Shown one piece after another: positions 1 through 7,727 of a stretch of 16,189 bases of DNA. The stretch is taken from positions 1 through 16,189 of the forward strand of contig URGA01000042.1 of NCBI GenBank assembly GCA_900547275.1, read 5' to 3'. The DNA is from an uncultured Oscillospiraceae bacterium (GTDB lineage: Bacteria > Bacillota > Clostridia > Oscillospirales > Acutalibacteraceae). Made by a program: the position numbers and the translations under genes. Each line of letters starts with the position of its first letter. Positions within the stretch are counted from its first letter, which is position 1. The notes below the pieces were generated by a model. It was not told where the DNA came from and ran no database searches. It saw only the letters and a list, made by a program, of their open reading frames with translations.

Positions 1-753
1 CCCAGCCAAATCTCCCACAGATTTAGAAACATGAAGTCCTGTTTCAGCAAAGGTGGAAGCCCACTGGCTCATCGCCTGTTCGCTTGCGCCTGCCGCCACC
101 ATGAGAAGTATCAGCAAAAAGAAAAATTTGTTTTTTGCCATTTCAGAAACGGGTATCTTTTCGTCCTCTTCAACAGGATGATTGATGGGAACAAAAAACA
201 GGAAAACACAGTTGACAACAGGCAAAACCGCCCACAGCATAGAGAGAATGCGCCAGTTGTCTCTGCCGAAAGCGGCAAAGAAAGCGGTGGGCAAGAGAAT
301 AACCGCCACAGAGCCCCAACAGTAAAATGAATGGAGCAGGCTCATCATTCCTTTTTTATTCTTTGTGGGGCATGATTCAACAACAGGGCTTATCAACACC
401 TCAAGAAGTCCGCTTCCGATTGAATAAACAGTAACGGACAAAAGAAGTGCCGAAAACGGGTCAAATAAATCCGGCAAAACTCCCATCATTACAAAGCCTG
501 CCGCAGATAAAACGTGGGCCAGCACAAGGCTTTGGCGGTAACCGATTTTGTCAACATATTTTGCAGCAATAAGATCCACCAAAATCTGGACAACAAAGGT
601 TACTGTTACAAGCACCGTAATCTTTGAAAGACTGATATTAAATTCACTTGAAAATGTAACGAACAACAGCGGCGCAAAGTTACAGACAATAGCCTGAACA
701 ATATAGCCGATGAAGCACGAAACGATTGTATGTTTAAAGTTAAGTTTTTTCAT
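1..753 (-). CDS. MFS transporter, 3' part missing
   Basis: This is a major facilitator superfamily transporter that runs off the left edge; 251 codons are visible from an ATG at 753. The protein begins MKKLNFKHTIVSCF and continues as alternating hydrophobic helices. Between the predicted helices 2 and 3 it has a loop with the sequence AAKYVDKIGYR, which fits the MFS loop-2/3 signature (D-x-x-G-R/Y-R). About two thirds of a normal 400-residue transporter is present. The substrate cannot be read from the sequence. An in-frame TAA lies five codons upstream of the ATG, so no earlier start is possible, and no Shine-Dalgarno sequence is visible before it. A -10 element ends only nine bases before the ATG, suggesting a nearly leaderless mRNA. 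It lies 101 bp downstream of the lipoprotein gene on the same strand, with no clear terminator between, so read-through from that operon is possible. Confidence 0.85.
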   Translation of the reverse strand, partial: MKKLNFKHTIVSCFIGYIVQAIVCNFAPLLFVTFSSEFNISLSKITVLVTVTFVVQILVDLIAAKYVDKIGYRQSLVLAHVLSAAGFVMMGVLPDLFDPFSALLLSVTVYSIGSGLLEVLISPVVESCPTKNKKGMMSLLHSFYCWGSVAVILLPTAFFAAFGRDNWRILSMLWAVLPVVNCVFLFFVPINHPVEEDEKIPVSEMAKNKFFFLLILLMVAAGASEQAMSQWASTFAETGLHVSKSVGDLAG

Positions 754-762
754 AGCAGAAGT

Positions 763-791
763 AGTTTAGCAGATAGTTAAAAGAAATGCAA
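763..791 (-). promoter_or_regulatory. Sigma-A-type promoter of the MFS gene
   Basis: On the minus strand TTGCAT (786-791) and TAAACT (763-768) are separated by 17 bp. The expected transcription start is about 756, only about three bases upstream of the ATG at 753. This fits the missing ribosome binding site. It is a prediction from hexamers only. Confidence 0.5.
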
Positions 792-854
792 TACCAAACC
801 TGCTATTTGGACTTAATTAACTGCCGCAGTGGTGTTTCAGACGATGATATATCT

Positions 855-1337
855 TTATTCTACGCTTAAATCAACACTTCCCGTAAAATTTACGCATTCA
901 ATTACGATATAGTCGTCCCCTGATGATACAGAGTAATCGGCAATCCCGCTGCCACCGCTTGAAATCTCTGTTTTCTCTCCCTTTGAAATATGGTAAATTA
1001 CGGCGCCGCCTGAAACCGTCTGCAAATTATAATTAAGTAACAGCGGTATTTTTCCATCATTTACACAGGTTGCTCCGAATATATACTCTTTTCCGCTGAA
1101 ATTTTCATATTGTGCAGTATATTTCCCTGTAAAACCGTCACTGTTAAGTTCTCGTTTTCCCTGAAGATCTTTATCGCAAGTCAATGCAAATTTGCTCATA
1201 TGCTCAAGCATATTCTCATAGCCGATTACGAGCCGTTCTTTTAATCCGCCGTCGGATTTGTCTAAACTGCATGACGCTAAACTAAAAAAGACGCACAACA
1301 AAACAACCGCCGTTGCGGCAACTTTTAAAATCTTCAT
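855..1337 (-). CDS. Lipoprotein of the ABC immunity-type operon
   Basis: This 160-residue exported lipoprotein of unknown function starts with a signal peptide (MKILKVAATAVVLLCVFF) and a lipobox, LASC, with the lipidated cysteine at about residue 23. The mature part is rich in beta-prone segments and has no transmembrane helix, so it should sit on the outer face of the membrane. The start at 1337 is set by AGGAGGA eight bases upstream, and this site overlaps the stop codon of the preceding small membrane-protein gene. It is the last gene of the five-gene transporter operon. Lantibiotic immunity loci often carry a LanI lipoprotein beside LanFEG, and this gene holds that place. I see no sequence resemblance that proves it, so the LanI-like role is inference from context. 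Confidence 0.8.
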   Translation of the reverse strand: MKILKVAATAVVLLCVFFSLASCSLDKSDGGLKERLVIGYENMLEHMSKFALTCDKDLQGKRELNSDGFTGKYTAQYENFSGKEYIFGATCVNDGKIPLLLNYNLQTVSGGAVIYHISKGEKTEISSGGSGIADYSVSSGDDYIVIECVNFTGSVDLSVE

Positions 1338-1349
1338 TTAGATTTCCTC

Positions 1350-1634
1350 CTACATAAACTTTGGAAAAATCATCATACATAAAGCGGCCGCCCCTACAAA
1401 AGCGTAGAGCAAATTGACAACAAGGCTGACTTTCATAAGGTTATTTTGTACCTTCATCTTGACGTAAGACAAAAGGGTGAAAATACCGCCGGCAATCATT
1501 AATACGGCGTAAGAAGCAATTATTATCTCAGCCGCAGGAGACTTAAGCGCCCAGTCGAAAGTTCTTATGGGTAAAATTGTCCATGGGATTAAAATCATTG
1601 CCGCACTTACGGCAGTTATAATTTTGTTTTTCAT
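1350..1634 (-). CDS. Small three-helix membrane protein
   Basis: A 94-residue hydrophobic protein of unknown function with three or four predicted membrane segments: about residues 5-22, 33-55 and 70-90. The frame stays open upstream to an ATG at 1718, but that would add 28 cysteine-rich residues lying inside the preceding permease gene. The ATG at 1634 has a strong GGAAAGGAG site at the right distance and lies two bases after the permease stop, so I chose 1634. It sits between permease 2 and the lipoprotein in a run of coupled genes, which suggests a small accessory subunit or membrane component of the transporter. No family is recognised. Confidence 0.75.
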   Translation of the reverse strand: MKNKIITAVSAAMILIPWTILPIRTFDWALKSPAAEIIIASYAVLMIAGGIFTLLSYVKMKVQNNLMKVSLVVNLLYAFVGAAALCMMIFPKFM

Positions 1635-1636
1635 AG

Positions 1637-2410
1637 TTATCTCCTTTCCGCCTGCCCGAAACGAAGACAGGAAACTGCAAAGCAAACTGCAAAAAATACA
1701 ACGGCAATCGGAATCCATGGAAGCAAATCCATAGATTGAGAGCCTAAATTTTCTGCCATTTCTCCGTATTTAGATACAATAATGTAATAAGGATAATCAA
1801 TAGGATACAGATACCAGACTTTAGTATTTATCATAAGGACTGACGGAACAATCGAAGCCAGTCCGATACCGATTGAAAAAATAGGCGTTTTAACACATAC
1901 TGAAATCATCCAGAAAAAAGCAATCATGGGAACAGACGATAAAAACACCAATCCGGACAGCTCTGCAACGGTGGCAAAAGGCACTGTAAAACTGTAATCC
2001 TGCGTTGCCGAAGTTATTAAAGCACTGATGTAGTAAACGCAAACATTAATAAGAATATGGACAGCGGAAAGAACAAGCATTACAACGAACTTTGCCATAC
2101 TCAGCACAGCAGGGTTAATCGGAAGCGCCAGCATTTTTAATATGCCGTTATTTGAACGCTCAGTCTGACTGAGCAATACGGTAGAAACCACCATAGACGC
2201 CGGAAAAATAAACCAGGCAAACGCCATAAAGCCCTGAATTAAAAAGTTGTTTTCAGGCGTTATTCCAAACTCAGCCTGAGATTTAAAATTTATATCAGCA
2301 TTCAAAATAGACGGAAGCCAAAGAATAAGCGCAGAGGCAATAAGTATCAGTAATATTTTTGACCTGCGGATTTTTTTGAACTCCGTTGAGAGAATTGATA
2401 TAAAACTCAT
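1637..2410 (-). CDS. ABC-2 type permease, LanE/LanG-like (second permease)
   Basis: A 257-residue ABC-2 superfamily membrane subunit. It opens with a short cytoplasmic segment, STEFKKIRRSK, the usual start of lantibiotic-immunity and bacitracin-type permeases. About six hydrophobic helices follow, at roughly residues 18-36, 58-80, 105-130, 148-170, 178-198 and 230-248. Its ATG overlaps the stop codon of the first permease by four bases (ATGA), and an AGGAGG lies just upstream, so the two should be made in equal amounts. With the ATPase and permease 1 it would form a heteromeric exporter acting on membrane-active peptides or similar compounds. Assignment to the LanFEG/BcrAB-like group rests on length, gene order and the ATPase motifs. 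The substrate is unknown. Confidence 0.8.
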   Translation of the reverse strand: MSFISILSTEFKKIRRSKILLILIASALILWLPSILNADINFKSQAEFGITPENNFLIQGFMAFAWFIFPASMVVSTVLLSQTERSNNGILKMLALPINPAVLSMAKFVVMLVLSAVHILINVCVYYISALITSATQDYSFTVPFATVAELSGLVFLSSVPMIAFFWMISVCVKTPIFSIGIGLASIVPSVLMINTKVWYLYPIDYPYYIIVSKYGEMAENLGSQSMDLLPWIPIAVVFFAVCFAVSCLRFGQAERR

Positions 2411-3129
2411 TCGAAAGACCTCCTGACTTTAAGAAACACGCACTCAACCGCACTCAGCACGCCGAATTCGGAAAAAGCGGCAATAATATAGTTAACAGCG
2501 GCATCGTGGGACAAAGACGATAACGTTTGAAAAGGCAAAGCAAAGGGAAACAGCGTAAGGGCAAAATTGTCGGTGGGTATCATTGCCGCCGCACAAACGC
2601 ACACCACGCTTATTCCAAGGGAAATCCACATATTTTTAAATGCCCAAGAAATAATAAGCGACATCGCCAAACACGGCATAATCATAAGCAATGAAAAAGC
2701 AAAGTTTTTGACCAGCTCAGAAAATACTGCGTCGTTCTCCGCAAACCAGTGAACCGAACTGAATAAAACCGCCGCTAACTCAACAGCAATAACGCCAACC
2801 ATTACCAACAGCGTTAATATAAATTTGCCTAAAAAGACATTGGTTTGTGAAACAGGCAAAGTGTTTATTTTTTGAAAAGCGTTATCAGCGTATTCGGTGT
2901 GATAAAGTATGCAGGCGCCGGCGCAAACAAGCAAAATATTGAGCATAGCCATCATCTGCCAGTTAGCGTTAAGCAGAATTTCCACAGGAGTACCTGACAG
3001 CCAAAGATAATTTTCCGAACGCACCGCCATATTTGCTATCGGAACAGCCGCCGCCAAAATGCCGCCGAATAAAAACGCAATCAAAAACCCTGTTCGTCTG
3101 ATTTTTTTACATTCAAGCAAAAAGCTCAT
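2407..3129 (-). CDS. ABC-2 type permease, LanE/LanG-like (first permease)
   Basis: A 240-residue ABC-2 type membrane subunit. The N-terminus, LLECKKIRRTGF, precedes a first helix at about residues 13-35. Around five further helices follow, at about 58-77, 100-127, 143-167, 170-190 and 210-230. Length and layout match the permeases of lantibiotic protection transporters. The segment TEYADNAFQKINTLPVS between the second and third helices resembles the cytoplasmic coupling segment of this group, and permease 2 has a similar one (TERSNNGILKMLALPI). The ATG overlaps the ATPase stop by one base (TAATG) with GAGGTGA as ribosome binding site. The two permeases look like diverged paralogues, as LanE and LanG are. 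Confidence 0.8.
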   Translation of the reverse strand: MSFLLECKKIRRTGFLIAFLFGGILAAAVPIANMAVRSENYLWLSGTPVEILLNANWQMMAMLNILLVCAGACILYHTEYADNAFQKINTLPVSQTNVFLGKFILTLLVMVGVIAVELAAVLFSSVHWFAENDAVFSELVKNFAFSLLMIMPCLAMSLIISWAFKNMWISLGISVVCVCAAAMIPTDNFALTLFPFALPFQTLSSLSHDAAVNYIIAAFSEFGVLSAVECVFLKVRRSFE

Positions 3130-3881
3130 TATTTGTCACCTCGCCTGCAATTGTCTGCCTCAATCATCGCAAGAAACGTTTCTTCAAGATTATCCGTGGG
3201 ATAACCCTTTTGACGAGCCCCCTCTTTGAGTTCGTCAAGAGTACCCTCAAAAAGCAGTCTTCCGTGGTTAAGTATCCCTACATTGTCCGCCATAAGTTCT
3301 ATTTCCGACAGCAGGTGCGATGACACAAGCACAGTGCAGTCAAACATTTGTGGAAGAGAACGTATAAGCGACCTTATTTCGTGAATACCCACGGGATCTA
3401 GTCCGTTTGTAGGCTCGTCAAGAATTAATATCGGCGGTTTTCCTATAAGCGCCGAAGCAAGCCCCAGCCGCTGTTTCATGCCGAGAGAATACTTTTTTGC
3501 CAGCCTATTCTTATATTGAGTAAGCCCTACAATATCAAGCGCTTCGTCGACTGCAGATTTAGGCAATCCCAGAATACGTCTTACAATATCAAGGTTTTCC
3601 TCACCGCTGAGATTACCGTAAAATGCAGGCGCCTCAATAAAAGAGCCAACGCTTTTCAAAATTTCAATTCTGTTTTCAGGATACTTTTTTCCGTCGATTG
3701 AAAATGTTCCGCTTGTGGGTTTAGTCAGCCCCAGAAACATTTTCATCGTAGTGGATTTTCCAGCCCCGTTAGGACCGAGAAAGCCGTAAACCGTACCTTT
3801 GGGAATATGCAGATTAAGGGAATTAACTGCAGTAAATTCTGAATAAGTTTTAGTCAACTGTTTTGTTTCAATGATGTTCAT
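3129..3881 (-). CDS. ABC transporter ATPase, lantibiotic-immunity (LanF) type
   Basis: This 250-residue nucleotide-binding subunit powers the two permeases encoded next to it. Visible motifs are Walker A GPNGAGKST (36-44), signature YSLGMKQR (131-138), Walker B ILILDEP (151-157), the D-loop NGLDP and the H-loop histidine in SSHLL (about 189). At the Q-loop position the sequence is SFIEAPAFY, with glutamate (about 83) in place of the usual glutamine. This 'E-loop' is described for LanF immunity ATPases and supports that family over a generic drug exporter. The start at 3881 follows AAAGGAG at nine bases spacing. It is the first gene of the operon and is transcribed away from the two-component genes, which probably control it. 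Confidence 0.88.
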   Translation of the reverse strand: MNIIETKQLTKTYSEFTAVNSLNLHIPKGTVYGFLGPNGAGKSTTMKMFLGLTKPTSGTFSIDGKKYPENRIEILKSVGSFIEAPAFYGNLSGEENLDIVRRILGLPKSAVDEALDIVGLTQYKNRLAKKYSLGMKQRLGLASALIGKPPILILDEPTNGLDPVGIHEIRSLIRSLPQMFDCTVLVSSHLLSEIELMADNVGILNHGRLLFEGTLDELKEGARQKGYPTDNLEETFLAMIEADNCRRGDK

Positions 3882-3911
3882 ATTGAATTACTCCTTTCTC
3901 AATGCACCTTA

Positions 3912-3940
3912 ATTTTAGCCCTCAAACCTTGCAGGAACAT
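3912..3940 (-). promoter_or_regulatory. Promoter of the ABC operon (weak -35)
   Basis: On the minus strand a -10-like TAAAAT lies at 3912-3917. The hexamer 17 bp upstream (3935-3940, ATGTTC) is a poor -35, which suggests the promoter needs an activator. The expected start of transcription is near 3905. The direct repeat at 3949-3968 is then centred about 54 bp upstream of it. Confidence 0.45.
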
Positions 3941-3948
3941 TCTCTCTG

Positions 3949-3968
3949 CCTTACAATTACCTTACATT
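3949..3968. promoter_or_regulatory. Candidate response-regulator site: 11-bp-spaced direct repeat
   Basis: Two copies of CCTTACAWT occur at 3949-3957 and 3960-3968, exactly 11 bp apart (8 of 9 bases identical; on the minus strand the core reads TGTAAGG). OmpR-family regulators typically bind head-to-tail repeats one helical turn apart. A weaker partial copy, CCTTGCAGG, begins 22 bp before the first, at 3927. The pair lies between the divergent response-regulator and ABC promoters, about 54 and 58 bp from the two predicted start sites. Confidence 0.55.
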
Positions 3969-4001
3969 TTTTTGATACAATCGAAATAACGGCTTTCACT
4001 G

Positions 4002-4010
4002 TGCTATAAT
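4002..4010 (+). promoter_or_regulatory. Extended -10 promoter of the two-component operon
   Basis: TGCTATAAT is a perfect extended -10 element (TATAAT at 4005-4010, TG at 4002-4003). No good -35 lies at the usual distance. The predicted start is about 4017, giving a leader of about 18 bases before the ATG at 4035. Confidence 0.6.
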
Positions 4011-4034
4011 GATAATCGGAAAGAAGGTATGATT

Positions 4035-4739
4035 ATGGAAACAGGGCAACTGAAAAATAAACGAATACTTCTTGTTGACGATGAGCAGGAACTTCTCAAT
4101 ATGGTAGTTTCTATTCTCAAGGGCGATGGTTTCAGTAATATAAAAACCGCAATGAGCGTTAGCGAAGCACTGAACGCCGCACAATCATTTAAGCCTCAAT
4201 TGGCGGTGCTGGATGTAATGCTCCCTGACGGCGACGGTTTCAGTCTTATGTCTGAATTAAAGAAGTGCGGTGATTTCCCTATTCTTTTTTTAACGGCTAA
4301 AGGCGAGGACGAAGATAAGTTCAAAGGCTTCGGTCTAGGTGCGGATGATTATATCGTTAAGCCGTTTTTGCCTAAAGAACTGATTTTCCGAATTACGGCA
4401 ATATTACGACGCACATATAAAGATGGAAATCCACTTGTAAAACTGAGCGGCAGCGAAATTGATTTTGAACGGGCAGAAGTTATCAAAGACGGCGCACATA
4501 TACAGCTTACGGCAAAGGAGTTTGAACTGCTGTCCGCCCTTTACCGCAACGCCGGCAGAATAGTCACCATTGACGCGCTGTGCGAAGCGGCATGGGGGGA
4601 CAATCCTTTTGGATATGAAAACTCGCTTATGGCACACATAAGACGAATAAGAGAAAAAATAGAAAAAGACCCATCGCATCCCGTTTCACTGGTTACGATA
4701 AAGGGTCTTGGCTACAAACTTATAACTGAAGGAAAATAA
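4035..4739 (+). CDS. OmpR-family response regulator
   Basis: A 234-residue DNA-binding response regulator. The receiver domain (about 8-120) shows the acidic pair in LLVDDEQ, the phospho-acceptor aspartate at about 60 in LAVLDVMLPDGDGF, the conserved Thr in FLTAKGEDEDK and Lys at about 109 in DDYIVKPF. The C-terminal winged helix (about 138-230) has the typical LTAKEFELL, a recognition helix in ENSLMAHIRRIREKI, and the wing LVTIKGLGYKL. An in-frame ATG at 4029 also exists, but AAGAAGG is only one base from it and seven from 4035, so I prefer 4035. The stop is one base from the kinase start. It most likely controls the divergent ABC operon and its own operon through the repeat at 3949-3968. 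Confidence 0.92.
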   Translation: METGQLKNKRILLVDDEQELLNMVVSILKGDGFSNIKTAMSVSEALNAAQSFKPQLAVLDVMLPDGDGFSLMSELKKCGDFPILFLTAKGEDEDKFKGFGLGADDYIVKPFLPKELIFRITAILRRTYKDGNPLVKLSGSEIDFERAEVIKDGAHIQLTAKEFELLSALYRNAGRIVTIDALCEAAWGDNPFGYENSLMAHIRRIREKIEKDPSHPVSLVTIKGLGYKLITEGK

Positions 4740-4740
4740 T

Positions 4741-6156
4741 ATGAAAAGTCTTCCGAAACTTATACTGCGATTTGCAGAAATACTGTTTTTAAGCACCTTC
4801 CTTTTGATAATACTTAATGTTGTTGTGCTGATGACACTTGCATCCGACCAGGCACTGAACAGCCGAATAACGCCAAACTCCTCTCCATGGTCAACGGCCC
4901 AAAACGCGGCTGATTGTCTTAAAAAGACGAACAGCGGTTACACACTTGACAGTGAAGTTGAAAAACAGCTTAAAGACAGCAACGCATGGGCAATTTTTAT
5001 AGAAAACAACAGCGGAAAGGTTGTTTGGAAAACCGACAACCTTCCTGATAGCATTCCGCTCGAATATACTCTGTCTGACATTGCCGATCTTACAAGGGGC
5101 TATTTAAACGATTACCCAACGTTTACAGGCGACAGAAAGGACGGTATACTGGTGGTAGGCTATCCGGAAACGAGTTTCTGGAAACATATGTATCCCAGCT
5201 GGGACTATGATTTTATCAAAAATTTACCCAAAACAGCCGTAACTGTTCTTGCCGTCAACATCGGTTTGATTTTTCTGATATATTTGACTGCGAGTTCAAA
5301 ACTAATACGGTCTGTAAAGCCCATTTCAAACGGTATTACGGATTTGCCTACGGGAGTTCCTGTTCACGTCAAAGAGACAGGGTTACTGTCCGAACTGGCA
5401 AAAAACATAAATAAAACATCCCAAATACTTCAAAGTCAGCAATACAAACTGAGAAAAAAGGAGACCGCACGGGCAAACTGGATTGCCGGAGTATCCCACG
5501 ATATCAGGACGCCGCTGTCAATGGTAATGGGATATGCGGGGCAGTTAAAGGAAGCGCAGGGTCTTTCTGATGATGAAAAGAAAAAAGTATCGGTAATATT
5601 GAAGCAAAGTGAGAAAATACGCAATCTCATCAGCGACCTTAACCTGTCGTCAAAATTGGAATACAATATGCAGCCATTGTCCACCGCCCGTGAAAACGCC
5701 GTTGCAATCGTAAGGCAGGTAGTTGTAGACTTTATCAACACAAATATTGACGACAAATATTCAATTGTCTGGGAAACAAAAAGAGAACTCGGCGCCTGCT
5801 TTATAAACGCAGACAAAAATCTAATAAGCCGCGCTGTATCTAATCTTATTCAAAACAGCATAAATCACAACGAAAACGGATGCAATATTTACGTTTCAGT
5901 CAAAGAGGAAAGAGCAAACTGTATAATAACGGTTGCAGATGACGGAATAGGAGCAACAAGCGAGCAAATAAAGAAACTCAGCACTGCTCCCCACTACACC
6001 GTATGCGATACAAACACAACCGAACAGCGCCACGGTCTCGGACTTCTCATAGTAAAGCAAATAGCCGCGTCTCACAGCGGCTCACTGGAGCTTAGCAAAA
6101 GCAGTTACGGAGGATTTGAAGCAAAGATTATATTGCCGAAAGCATTCGATAATTAA
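4741..6156 (+). CDS. Sensor histidine kinase, partner of the adjacent regulator
   Basis: A 471-residue membrane histidine kinase. It has a first helix at about residues 10-33, an extracellular domain of about 130 residues (34-162), a second helix at about 163-184, a short linker, and a cytoplasmic kinase core. The phospho-acceptor is His253 in GVSHDIRTPLS. The ATPase part has an N box (SNLIQNSINHN, about 367-377), G1 (DDGIG, about 400-404) and G2 (HGLGL, about 431-435). A HAMP domain is not convincing: only about 50 residues separate the second helix from the dimerisation helix. An extracellular sensor of this size differs from the very short loop of BceS-type kinases and suggests direct ligand binding. 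Translation is coupled to the regulator (one-base gap). Confidence 0.9.
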   Translation: MKSLPKLILRFAEILFLSTFLLIILNVVVLMTLASDQALNSRITPNSSPWSTAQNAADCLKKTNSGYTLDSEVEKQLKDSNAWAIFIENNSGKVVWKTDNLPDSIPLEYTLSDIADLTRGYLNDYPTFTGDRKDGILVVGYPETSFWKHMYPSWDYDFIKNLPKTAVTVLAVNIGLIFLIYLTASSKLIRSVKPISNGITDLPTGVPVHVKETGLLSELAKNINKTSQILQSQQYKLRKKETARANWIAGVSHDIRTPLSMVMGYAGQLKEAQGLSDDEKKKVSVILKQSEKIRNLISDLNLSSKLEYNMQPLSTARENAVAIVRQVVVDFINTNIDDKYSIVWETKRELGACFINADKNLISRAVSNLIQNSINHNENGCNIYVSVKEERANCIITVADDGIGATSEQIKKLSTAPHYTVCDTNTTEQRHGLGLLIVKQIAASHSGSLELSKSSYGGFEAKIILPKAFDN

Positions 6157-6176
6157 ATTAGAAATACAAATACAAT

Positions 6177-6214
6177 AAAGAACCGAAACGGTAAATCACC
6201 GTTTCGGTTCTTTT
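6177..6214. terminator. Bidirectional rho-independent terminator
   Basis: A perfect 12-bp stem, GAACCGAAACGG (6180-6191) and CCGTTTCGGTTC (6199-6210), has a 7-base loop. It is followed by TTTT on the plus strand and by TTTATT on the minus strand. It lies between convergent genes and should end both the kinase transcript and the beta-propeller transcript. Confidence 0.9.
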
Positions 6215-6221
6215 CTGCTTA

Positions 6222-7715
6222 TCAATATTTATATGCAAAAATCTTAAGCTTATCTTCGTCATCCGCCAAGTCATTAATGCTGAAACTGTAAAGGTAATCA
6301 CCTACAAATACGAACTCGCCGGGATACATCATGTTTTCATCATCATTTATAAATTCGTCTTTGATAACTATCTTTCCGTCTTTTATTTCAAACGTCAACG
6401 CACCATAATAGCGCTGTGTTTCGTCAACAAAGTATGCAGGAACAGCAAAGACATTCTTTTCATCATTTACGGCAAGTGATCCGCCATACATATATAACAA
6501 CTTCGTTACGTCAAAAGTTATCTTATCTATTTCATTGAAATTCTTATCGAAAAGAATTAACTCATCTTTCATAACTTCTATGTCGTTGCCGATACTCAAA
6601 TAATAATCGCCGATAGGATAAACATGACTGCTGTAACCGTCGCCTTTTCCGATATCAATGACATGTTCTGAATAGAGTTTTATTTCTTCTTCATCAGCAT
6701 ATTCAATCCTGCCTTTATTTACGTTTAGTTTCATTGCCGCCTTAACGTCTCTTTCGGGCTTATTGATGTCCTCTCCGTTGATATACTCGTTGATATAAAT
6801 ATATTCTTTCGTGCTGTGCACTATCGGAGAACCGCCCAGAACGGCTTTCAGGTAGTCAGACTGCGCTCCTTTTTCAATATCAATACAGTTGATTACAGCA
6901 TACCGCGCGGTTGTTACGTTTTCGAAGCAAACAACGTTATCGCTGGAAACAGTTATTTTTTTGCCGTTTTGCTCAATATATGGAATTTCGTCTGCGTCTT
7001 CGTGTTTTGTAAACACAAACAATTTATTGCCGATTACATTTGCCATAGAATATTTACCGCTCTGAGCAAATTCGGAAATAAGAGACGGTTTTTCACAGTT
7101 AGAAATATCATATATTTTAGTGTGGGTAATTTCTTGAGAGGATAAATTCACAATCAATCGATTGTTTACTGTCAAAATATCCATCAGTTCATACTCGTCT
7201 GAATCAACATTGTCAATAATCGCAGCAAGTTTTGAAGAAGTGCCGTCTTCTTTGAAAATATATACCATATTTCTCGTGGTATATTCATTGCAATTAAAAT
7301 ACGCATAGAAGATATATCCGTTATAGTATTTTACAATATTCGGATATTCAACCCCGTCTTCTGTGGTATACGTTACTGAACTGCATATTCCGCCTCCCAT
7401 CTCACTGTACTGTGGCACTGTTTCGAGAGTAGACAGTTTTTGGTTCAGTTCTTCATAATCATCAAATCCTGCAACCATGTTTGGGTTTAAAAAGTTAGGA
7501 TTTGCCGCAAACACAATACCCAGAACCAGCACAAGACAGGCTACAGCTGCTGCAAGCGGTTTAAAGACAGGCTTCTTACTGTCAAACTTAATTCTTCTGT
7601 GGTCTTCTTTTGCCATGAGTTTATATTCAATTACACTTGCATCAAGAGTGTGTGGAACGTCCTGCTGAGCATTGTCAAACTTGTTTTTCACAAATTCAAA
7701 ATCATTATTTTTCAT
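6222..7715 (-). CDS. Membrane-anchored beta-propeller protein, candidate anti-sigma factor
   Basis: A 497-residue single-pass membrane protein. A 52-residue charged N-terminus precedes one helix (about 53-71, VFKPLAAAVACLVLVLGIVF), followed by a large extracellular part made of repeated beta-strand segments. Phrases such as KYYNGYIFYAYF, VNNRLIVNLSS and VFVGDYLYSFSINDL fit the 'beta-propeller domain-containing' family (Pfam Beta_propel type). The layout, with the ECF sigma gene 12 bp upstream, suggests the cytoplasmic N-terminus holds the sigma factor while the propeller senses something outside. No zinc-type anti-sigma motif (HxxxCxxC) is visible, so this role is inferred from context. The frame also opens at a TTG (7721), but AAGGAG is only two bases from it and eight from the ATG at 7715, so 7715 is the start. 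Confidence 0.78.
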   Translation of the reverse strand: MKNNDFEFVKNKFDNAQQDVPHTLDASVIEYKLMAKEDHRRIKFDSKKPVFKPLAAAVACLVLVLGIVFAANPNFLNPNMVAGFDDYEELNQKLSTLETVPQYSEMGGGICSSVTYTTEDGVEYPNIVKYYNGYIFYAYFNCNEYTTRNMVYIFKEDGTSSKLAAIIDNVDSDEYELMDILTVNNRLIVNLSSQEITHTKIYDISNCEKPSLISEFAQSGKYSMANVIGNKLFVFTKHEDADEIPYIEQNGKKITVSSDNVVCFENVTTARYAVINCIDIEKGAQSDYLKAVLGGSPIVHSTKEYIYINEYINGEDINKPERDVKAAMKLNVNKGRIEYADEEEIKLYSEHVIDIGKGDGYSSHVYPIGDYYLSIGNDIEVMKDELILFDKNFNEIDKITFDVTKLLYMYGGSLAVNDEKNVFAVPAYFVDETQRYYGALTFEIKDGKIVIKDEFINDDENMMYPGEFVFVGDYLYSFSINDLADDEDKLKIFAYKY

Positions 7716-7727
7716 AACCAATACTCC

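Noticed and set aside
31..330. Open plus-strand frame of 99 codons
   Set aside because: It lies wholly antisense to the MFS transporter, which reads cleanly through this segment on the minus strand; the peptide is Arg/Lys/Gln-rich without family likeness.
817..832. Possible terminator after the lipoprotein gene (ACTGCCGCAGT palindrome)
   Set aside because: The stem is only four base pairs with a three-base loop and no T run follows on either strand.
1635..1718. Longer start (1718) for the small membrane protein
   Set aside because: The extra 28 residues overlap the permease gene and have no ribosome site, while GGAAAGGAG directly precedes the ATG at 1634.
3996..4184. Minus-strand frame of 62 codons near the response regulator
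   Set aside because: Overlaps the start of the response regulator and its promoter region; the composition is that of an antisense shadow.
5436..5816. Open minus-strand frame of 126 codons
   Set aside because: Antisense to the histidine kinase core including the His253 box; a shadow of that gene.
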